Shown here: piece after piece, positions 58,858 through 64,000 of the stretch | How positions within the stretch are numbered: position 1 is the stretch's first letter | How the letters are laid out: each line of letters begins with the position of its first letter | NCBI GenBank assembly: GCA_944990035.1 | Contig: CALYLX010000043.1 | Coordinates: 1-64,000, forward strand | Reading direction: 5' to 3' | DNA from: Clitopilus passeckerianus | Lineage: Eukaryota; Basidiomycota; Agaricomycetes; Agaricales; Entolomataceae | DNA: 64,000 bases | Notes under the pieces: model-generated | The model's database searches: none | Seen by the model: the letters and a program-made list of their open reading frames with translations, nothing else | What the model was told of the DNA's origin: nothing | Translations under genes and position numbers: made by a program

Positions 58858-59460
58858 ATTTTCATGTAGCATCTGATATTGAGTATTTTGCTTGAAAGTC
58901 TACCATCTTGTCCCTCTGAATTCTTGCCCTCAAAGCTGCTACATCTGAATCTTACTAGGGGTGGTCAACGTTGGCATCACAGTCACAGTCGTAGGTCGTA
59001 GGTGGAGGCGTCATGGCCATGCTTTGGCTTCCATCCACGTCATGATGAATCATGATACTGGCTCGGTTGAGTATTCTGGCCAAGGATTCTTGCTCTGTGG
59101 ATAGTTGTAAAGATTGATGCAAGCCTGCACCCGTTCATTTACCAAGAGATACCTGGGGAATAAAACACTGGCAATGTTCTCTTGGGCAATGTACAGTCAT
59201 TTTTCAGAACGATGGGCACTTTTGGAAACCTGACTCTGGGTGGCTTCCAGGATGCCATCAGTGATCCGGGATGATGCAGTTAAACCTTGATATTCTTTCT
59301 CATTGTGGTCGCTGGCCTCTCTTCAACCTCAGGTTATCCAAATCTATCCCAATTGTCATGTGTATCACTTGAGACCTTTCTCAGCTTATCTTTAGTACTT
59401 GGACATGTACCTTTGCTGTGGGATTGCAACTTGAAGTGAGGAGATGGTCTGTCGGAAATC

Positions 59461-59516
59461 CCAAAAGTGCCTGATCCGACAGGTTGCCAGATCCGACCTG
59501 GATCCGGCACTTTTGG
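59461..59516. repeat. Hairpin-forming inverted repeat
   Basis: CCAAAAGTGCC (59461-59471) is perfectly complementary to GGCACTTTTGG (59506-59516), and the next bases (TGATCC / GGATCC) extend the pairing with one mismatch. The 34-base interior holds further small palindromes around GATCC. Confidence 0.7.
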
Positions 59517-59526
59517 TCACCAAAGC

Positions 59527-59638
59527 GCCAGATCAGGCAGCTCTAGCCGACGAGAAGACCGGAAATGACACCGAGCGGCCAGATCCTCTTCCTGATGCCG
59601 AATCCTGGCAGAACCGACAGCGCCCTGCCTGATCTGGC
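59527..59638. repeat. 14-bp inverted repeat, possible MITE ends
   Basis: GCCAGATCAGGCAG (59527-59540) and CTGCCTGATCTGGC (59625-59638) are perfect inverted copies enclosing 84 bases. Related words recur at 59910-60010 (for example GGCAGAATCAGGCG and CCGGATCTGA repeated twice). No coding capacity; target-site duplications were not clear. Confidence 0.5.
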
Positions 59639-60536
59639 CAGGCGTGCTGCCGCGTCTGATTTTAGTGTGAGTTGTTGACCTCTTTTGGTAGTACCCTCGA
59701 CCGAAATGTCCAAATCTCCCATTATTTCTTGCTTCTACCTAGTCCATATGGCCTCAAATTGCTGGCAATAATATATTTCGAGCGAGCCAGCGACCTATTT
59801 CACCTGGCAAGGTTGTGAGAGGCGCGCTTTCATAGGTCTTCCCGATATGACTTGCACGCGTGGCACGACAAACAAGCCAATACACAAGCGTCGTTGGGCA
59901 CCCATTCAGGCAGAATCAGGCGCTGCCGGATCCGTTTGCCCCCATGTCGGATCGACCTGGGTTTGTCAGAACCGTCCTCTGCCAGAATTGGCCTGATTTG
60001 ACCGGATCTGACCGGATCTGACATATACGGGAATTCCGACATCGGCTATCATGCTGCTATATCATGATGAAATAGCCTTAAACAACTTGAAAAGTGGCAA
60101 ATGCACAAGAAAAGCACCCAAACAACAGGATTTTGAAACTGCCTATGGTTCTCAGCCTGAGGCAGCTGTAGTAGGTATATGTCTAGGATTTGAGTCTCCT
60201 TACTATCTGGAGTAGGAGTCACTCACTAAGGCTTTGTACACATATTGAGTATACTGTATACTAGTACTGTACTTGACACCCTTGTGACACCCTGCCCATT
60301 TGAGCCAGACTTTGTCCTGCCAGAATTGTCGAGCAGGCAGGGAAGTGCAACTACTAAAGGGCACTTATCTTGAGTGTAGAGACTTGGGTGAGTACTAACT
60401 ATGTAAGGACGAGTGGTAAAACTCTTATAGTATTGTGGTACAGAATGTACACTATATATACAAGTATGAAGTGCGCACAGACCATGTATGTGTAAGTGTA
60501 TGGAATGATGTAGAACATCATGGAATGTGCTAAATA

Positions 60537-60747
60537 CAGTGGGCAACACAACCCTTCCAATGTTTGCTACTTTTTCAAAGATGTGTTAATAGCTGATGGA
60601 ATAAATTATGTAAAATCTTGAAAATAATATATATCATAGTTCAATGTCTTGGCTTGATGCTGACATAACTCTGAGGCTGTACTTCTACTTTTAGCAGGTG
60701 TTTCACACAGTACAAGGTAGTGACCCATTGGAAGGGTTTTGTTGCTA
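60537..60747 (+). repeat. Left 211-bp terminal inverted repeat
   Basis: It pairs with 61942-62152. The outer end carries GCAACACAACCCTTCCAATG and the inner end carries CATTGGAAGGGTTTTGTTGC, which is the same 20-base word inverted with one mismatch. Each TIR is therefore itself bounded by inverted ends. Confidence 0.88.
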
Positions 60748-60886
60748 GGTGTTCTGAATCCAGTAATCATGTGACTTATCACATGATACTTGAGTTTGTT
60801 GATTGTAGTCAACAAAGTCATGTGACTAGAGTGTCAGTACATTATATATACAGCTGACCCAAGTGCTACTTTGCCCCCAACCCATC

Positions 60887-61912
60887 ATGCGCACTCTCAC
60901 TAAGGCTCAAACTACTTGTGTCATTGAACTGCTTCATACCGGCCTCTCTGCCACTCATATCCATAAAGAGACTGGAATTAGCCTTGCTTCTATCAGCAGA
61001 ATACGTGACAAGCACTGTTCTCACCTTCCCAAGTCATCTGGTGGCCGTCCTCCCAAGCTTACACCTGCCAACATCGAATATACTAAACTCAACATGCGCA
61101 TGGGCAAGATTTCTACAGCTGTTCAGGCTGCTAGAGTTCTTCAAGATATTACCAACACAACTGTCACACCTCAGACAGTATGCAGAAACCTCAAAAACAC
61201 TGGTTGGAAGTCCTTCAGAAAGGTGAAACGACCTGCACTTGACCAGAAGCATATTCGGGCACGGAAGGAGTTTGCAGAGAGGCATAAGGAGTGGACTGTA
61301 GATGATTGGAATAAGGTCTATTGGTCTGATGAGACTAAAATCAACCGGTTTGGGGCAGATGGGAATGAGAGAGTATGGGCAGGGAAGGAGGAGGGGCTTA
61401 ACAAGCGACGTGTCAAAGAAACCCGGAAATTTGGAGGAGGAAATATTATGATGTGGGGCTGTATGGGGTGGGATGGGGTTGGATATGCTACAAGAATTGA
61501 AGAACAAGGTCCTTTACACTTCAAGGTCCTTTACACTTCAATTCTAGAGGAGGAACTTCAGGATAGCCTGAAGTACTATAAGGTAAAAGTGAAGGATATG
61601 ATTTTCCAGCAGGATAACGACCCCAAGCACACCAGCAACATGGCCAAGGAATGGTTTGAAGACCACAGGATGAAGGTTCTAATCTGGCCAGCAAACTCTC
61701 CTGATATGAACCCTATTGAACATCTTTGGGTTCATGTCAAAAAAGAGCTTAGCAAGTACAATTCTCCACCTAGTGGAGTATTAGAACTTTGGGCAAGGGT
61801 GGAGAAGGTTTGGAATGCTATTCCAGCAGAGATGTGCCAGAACTTAATAGAGTCAATGCCTAGGAGGATTCAGGCAGTAGTTGAGGCCAAGGGAAAGTGG
61901 ACTAAGTACTAA
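60887..61912 (+). CDS. Tc1-family transposase (DD34E)
   Basis: ATG at 60887 gives 341 residues without introns, the normal Tc1 transposase length. The N-terminus has a paired-like HTH region (TCVIELLHTGLSATHIHKET, ISLASISRIRDKH), then a basic GRPPKLTP linker like the AT-hook-like GRPR motif of the family, and a second HTH. The catalytic triad is WSDETKINRF (D), FQQDNDPKHTS (D) and NSPDMNPIEHLW (E), with 34 residues between the second D and the E. A 17-bp perfect tandem duplication lies at 61505-61538 and the frame stays open only with both copies. The transposase appears intact and could act on its own TIRs. Confidence 0.95.
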   Translation: MRTLTKAQTTCVIELLHTGLSATHIHKETGISLASISRIRDKHCSHLPKSSGGRPPKLTPANIEYTKLNMRMGKISTAVQAARVLQDITNTTVTPQTVCRNLKNTGWKSFRKVKRPALDQKHIRARKEFAERHKEWTVDDWNKVYWSDETKINRFGADGNERVWAGKEEGLNKRRVKETRKFGGGNIMMWGCMGWDGVGYATRIEEQGPLHFKVLYTSILEEELQDSLKYYKVKVKDMIFQQDNDPKHTSNMAKEWFEDHRMKVLIWPANSPDMNPIEHLWVHVKKELSKYNSPPSGVLELWARVEKVWNAIPAEMCQNLIESMPRRIQAVVEAKGKWTKY

Positions 61913-61941
61913 AATCCATGTATTTCTGTTTTCAAAATCAG

Positions 61942-62152
61942 TAGCAACAAAACCCTTCCAATGGGTCACCACCTTGTACTGTGTGAAACACCTGCTAAAA
62001 GTGGAAGTACAGCCTCAGAGTTATGTCAGCATCAAGCCAAGACATTGAACTATGATATATATTATTTTCAAGATTTTACATAATTTATTCCATCAGCTAT
62101 TAACACATCTTTGAAAAAGTAGCAAACATTGGAAGGGTTTTGTTGCCCACTG
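61942..62152 (-). repeat. Right 211-bp terminal inverted repeat
   Basis: Inverted copy of the left TIR with very few differences visible by eye. It has the same outer and inner 20-base words and is followed by the TA target duplication. Confidence 0.88.
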
Positions 62153-62686
62153 TATAGTACAGAATAGAAGAGGAACTATATATAGTAATAATGGTGTGTA
62201 ATGGAGTCATATGTGATTGTTGTAAAGGCGGGTTCCAAGGGTAAGGAGCATTTTTGGAGGCCTCGGTTGCGCTAGGCCATCTACTCCGAACAATGGCACC
62301 GGCATTGTCACCATATCGGGCACCGCCCTTTTGATGACCCAAGGGCTTTCCTTTGTCGTCAGCATCGGTGTCAGCATAGTCTGGCAGAGGCCGATGTGAG
62401 ACAGACATGGCAAGGAAAGGCCCATTGCCAGTTTATTACTTTCTTCTCACCACCACAGAAAGCAATTTAACTGGTAAGTCATTGTCATGCCATTTCTTGA
62501 GCCTCGCTCATTACAGTAGTTTCGGAAATGTTTGTCCAAGTGTCGTTTGGATCAATCCGTAAATAGAAATTAGCAAATAATGCCAAAAAATGCGATTAAT
62601 TCTTGTCCGTTTAACGTTTTTTTCAACGTATTTCACGCATTGGCGTGTTCACAACCCTTCGTGCCAGGCTTTCTGAGGTCAGAGGG
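62153..62686 (+). other. Gap between the transposon and the AT-hook gene
   Basis: A minus-strand ORF (62100-62408) crosses the transposon end and is not convincing. AT-rich sequence near 62560-62640 may be promoter. Nothing else recognised. Confidence 0.45.
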
Positions 62687-64000
62687 ATGGTAAGTGAACG
62701 AAAAGATGTCATAATCAGGTCTCATAGCTAAGCAACATGGTATAGAAGGAAACCTCCCTCAAAATCTGTCTCCCTGCGACAAAACCAAAGGGAGGCAGCG
62801 GACGCGCGAAGAAGCGGCCCAGACCTGTTCCAGCTACGACATGGACCACTCGTAGCAAGGTAGCAGCTCAGCAAGAGGCGCCTGACGCGTTAAATGACCC
62901 TGAACCTGATCAGCTGTCAAACAACTCGGACGCGTCGCCCAACTCACCTCAGGCTGCCACTGAGCCTGCTCCCGCTCCTTCGCTGCCATCTACCCTGCCT
63001 CCAGCAGACTCCCTTTCACAAGAAATCGATGTTGAGGATGCCTGGAAGCTATCTCCCATCCATTTCTACAGTAATAACCCAGATCATGACATGCAGCATG
63101 AAGCCAGTGATTCTGAGGATGGTTCACCCGTGAAACAGGCAGAACCTGGACTCAGCACGAAGCACAAGCGTGGAAGGCCCAAGAAGCCTCCTGTACCTTC
63201 TCCTTCACCCCCTTCTGCTCCTATTTTCAGCCTCCCCATCTACGTTGAGGTAGAAATGCCACCCAAGCAGACTAAAGGACCTGGTAGAAAGGCTGTCCCC
63301 AAACTCGAGAAGCAGAAGCCAATTGTCCGTGGGCCTACCACCATCTCTGACGTAGTCTCATGGGACACCTTTCTCAAGGAGGTTGCAACTCTCTCCATCA
63401 TGCCAAAGGACAATATTCAGGTCAACAAGATGACTTGGCGCTTCAGTACTGGCAACCGGGGAGACTATCCTCTGACAAATTATGAAGGCCTGCAGACTAT
63501 GCTCAACCAGGCGAAGGCTTCTAGCAACAAATCTCCCATTGTCTTTATCTGCTTTCCTGCCCCGTTAGTCAAGGAGGCTCCACAGGATTTACCGGTAACG
63601 CCATTCAATTTTGTGAATGAACTTCTTCATGTTGAATTTGGTCCTCAGGCTTCTCGGAAACTACTAGCCCTGGGCCCAGCCTGCTTCTCAACCTGCTTAT
63701 GGTGAGGCAGTTGATGTTGAAGATGAAGAGGAGCAGAGACTATCCGCTCGTACACCTGTAAGTACTTTGCGCTAATTCTTGTGTGCCCCTCGTCTGACAC
63801 AACTTGAAATCAGTCTCTTGATGACAAGCTTGCTCCAACTGTTGACTGTCTGTGCGAGCTGTACCCTGTTGGGAAGTGCTCACGACACCTCATGCTTCGA
63901 TGCTATGTCTATACCCCCAAGGACTGGCATTTTGAACTGGATGTCAACCGGCTGAATGTTTGGGCGTCAGCCATTGTACGTGCATCTTATTTGACAAGAT
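62687..64000 (+). CDS. AT-hook protein, unrecognised family (3' end cut by the window)
   Basis: The first coding exon is just ATG (62687-62689) before a GTAAGT donor; exon 2 starts at 62746 with KETSLKICLPATKPKGG. Basic DNA-binding-like patches follow: GSGRAKKRPRPVP and the AT-hook KHKRGRPKKPP (about 63160-63195). Disordered Pro/Ser stretches surround these. A more conserved-looking domain follows (TISDVVSWDTFLKEVATLS, YPLTNYEGLQTMLNQAKAS). An intron 63595-63667 leads to WAQPASQPAYGEAVDVEDEE. After another intron come VDCLCELYPVGKCSRHLM and YTPKDWHFELDVNRLNVWA, and a further donor lies near 63976. The family is unknown to me; it has the look of multicopy, transposon-linked Agaricomycete proteins. 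The end lies beyond the window. Confidence 0.65.

Larger units (their letters stand above)
58858..60536. other. Gene-poor region with short inverted repeats
   Basis: No coding gene is supported in this 1.7-kb stretch. The part 59440-60030 is rich in GATCCG, CCTGATC and AGATC words and in inverted repeats, probably the remains of a small DNA transposon or MITE. The part 60220-60536 is AT-rich with imperfect palindromes next to the Tc1-type element. Confidence 0.55.
60537..62152 (+). mobile_element. Tc1/mariner (Tc1-type) DNA transposon, complete
   Basis: The element is 1,616 bp, flanked by TA on both sides (60535-60536 and 62153-62154), the Tc1/mariner target duplication. It starts CAGTGGGCAACA and ends with the inverted copy. 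Terminal inverted repeats of 211 bp each (60537-60747 and 61942-62152) are almost identical by eye. They enclose one intronless transposase gene with all catalytic residues. The near-identity of the repeats and the open transposase suggest recent activity. It lies between PMT4 and the AT-hook gene, in the only gene-poor part of the window. Confidence 0.92.

Noticed and set aside
59444..59632. 62-codon ORF in the repeat region
   Set aside because: It consists of the inverted-repeat sequence and has no protein character.
62100..62408. 102-codon minus-strand ORF across the right transposon end
   Set aside because: It runs into the TIR and shows no domain; an exon beginning cannot be excluded but is not supported.
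1..64000. CRISPR arrays, prokaryotic operons or phage-type defence systems
   Set aside because: The window is clearly nuclear fungal DNA with spliced genes; no spaced direct repeats were seen.

Overview
The window is nuclear DNA of a filamentous basidiomycete, most likely an Agaricomycete. The evidence is dense genes on both strands, many introns of about 45-65 bases with GT(A/G)AG(T) donors, cytosolic and mitochondrial eukaryotic housekeeping proteins, and small membrane proteins of a kind I associate with mushroom-forming fungi. I identified products by recognising conserved motifs in translations, not by a database search. CDS spans run from start codon to stop codon and include introns.

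Layout. 1-10.6 kb: the 5' end of an unknown gene, an ELL-like RNA polymerase II elongation factor gene with reading-frame problems, a Ser-rich single-pass membrane protein, an intact cytochrome P450, a 63-residue membrane peptide, a poorly resolved Pro/Ser-rich gene and ribosomal protein uS5 (RPS2). 11-21.4 kb: ornithine decarboxylase antizyme with a +1 frameshift, a DUF1771-Smr protein, a Cys-rich membrane protein, a Pro/Ser-rich protein, a Na+/H+ antiporter, a paraoxonase-like protein and SmD1. 21.8-38.2 kb: bleomycin hydrolase, a tandem pair of unknown membrane proteins, a J-domain protein, a TRP-like channel, ATP synthase OSCP, a Ste14-type methyltransferase, an Mgs1/WRNIP1 ATPase, a pyroglutamyl-peptidase-like protein with a Ser at the usual Cys position, and APS kinase. 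38.3-58.9 kb: a Ste20/GCK kinase, eIF2B-gamma, eIF3c, a mitochondrial-type membrane protein, a CLIP-170-like protein, the E2 of 2-oxoglutarate dehydrogenase, CCT-beta and Pmt4. 58.9-64 kb: a gene-poor, repeat-bearing stretch, a complete Tc1-type transposon with 211-bp inverted repeats and an intact transposase, and the start of an AT-hook protein gene cut by the window end.

Most genes are unrelated core functions. I see no biosynthetic cluster and no defence-type system. Translation control (antizyme frameshifting, eIF2B-gamma, eIF3c, RPS2) recurs but the genes are not adjacent. The most rewarding items are the antizyme recoding site with a downstream hairpin, the Tc1 element whose long TIRs carry a second, inverted copy of their end motif, the Cys-to-Ser change in the peptidase, four GC-AG introns and two microexons, and the frame breaks in the ELL-like gene.
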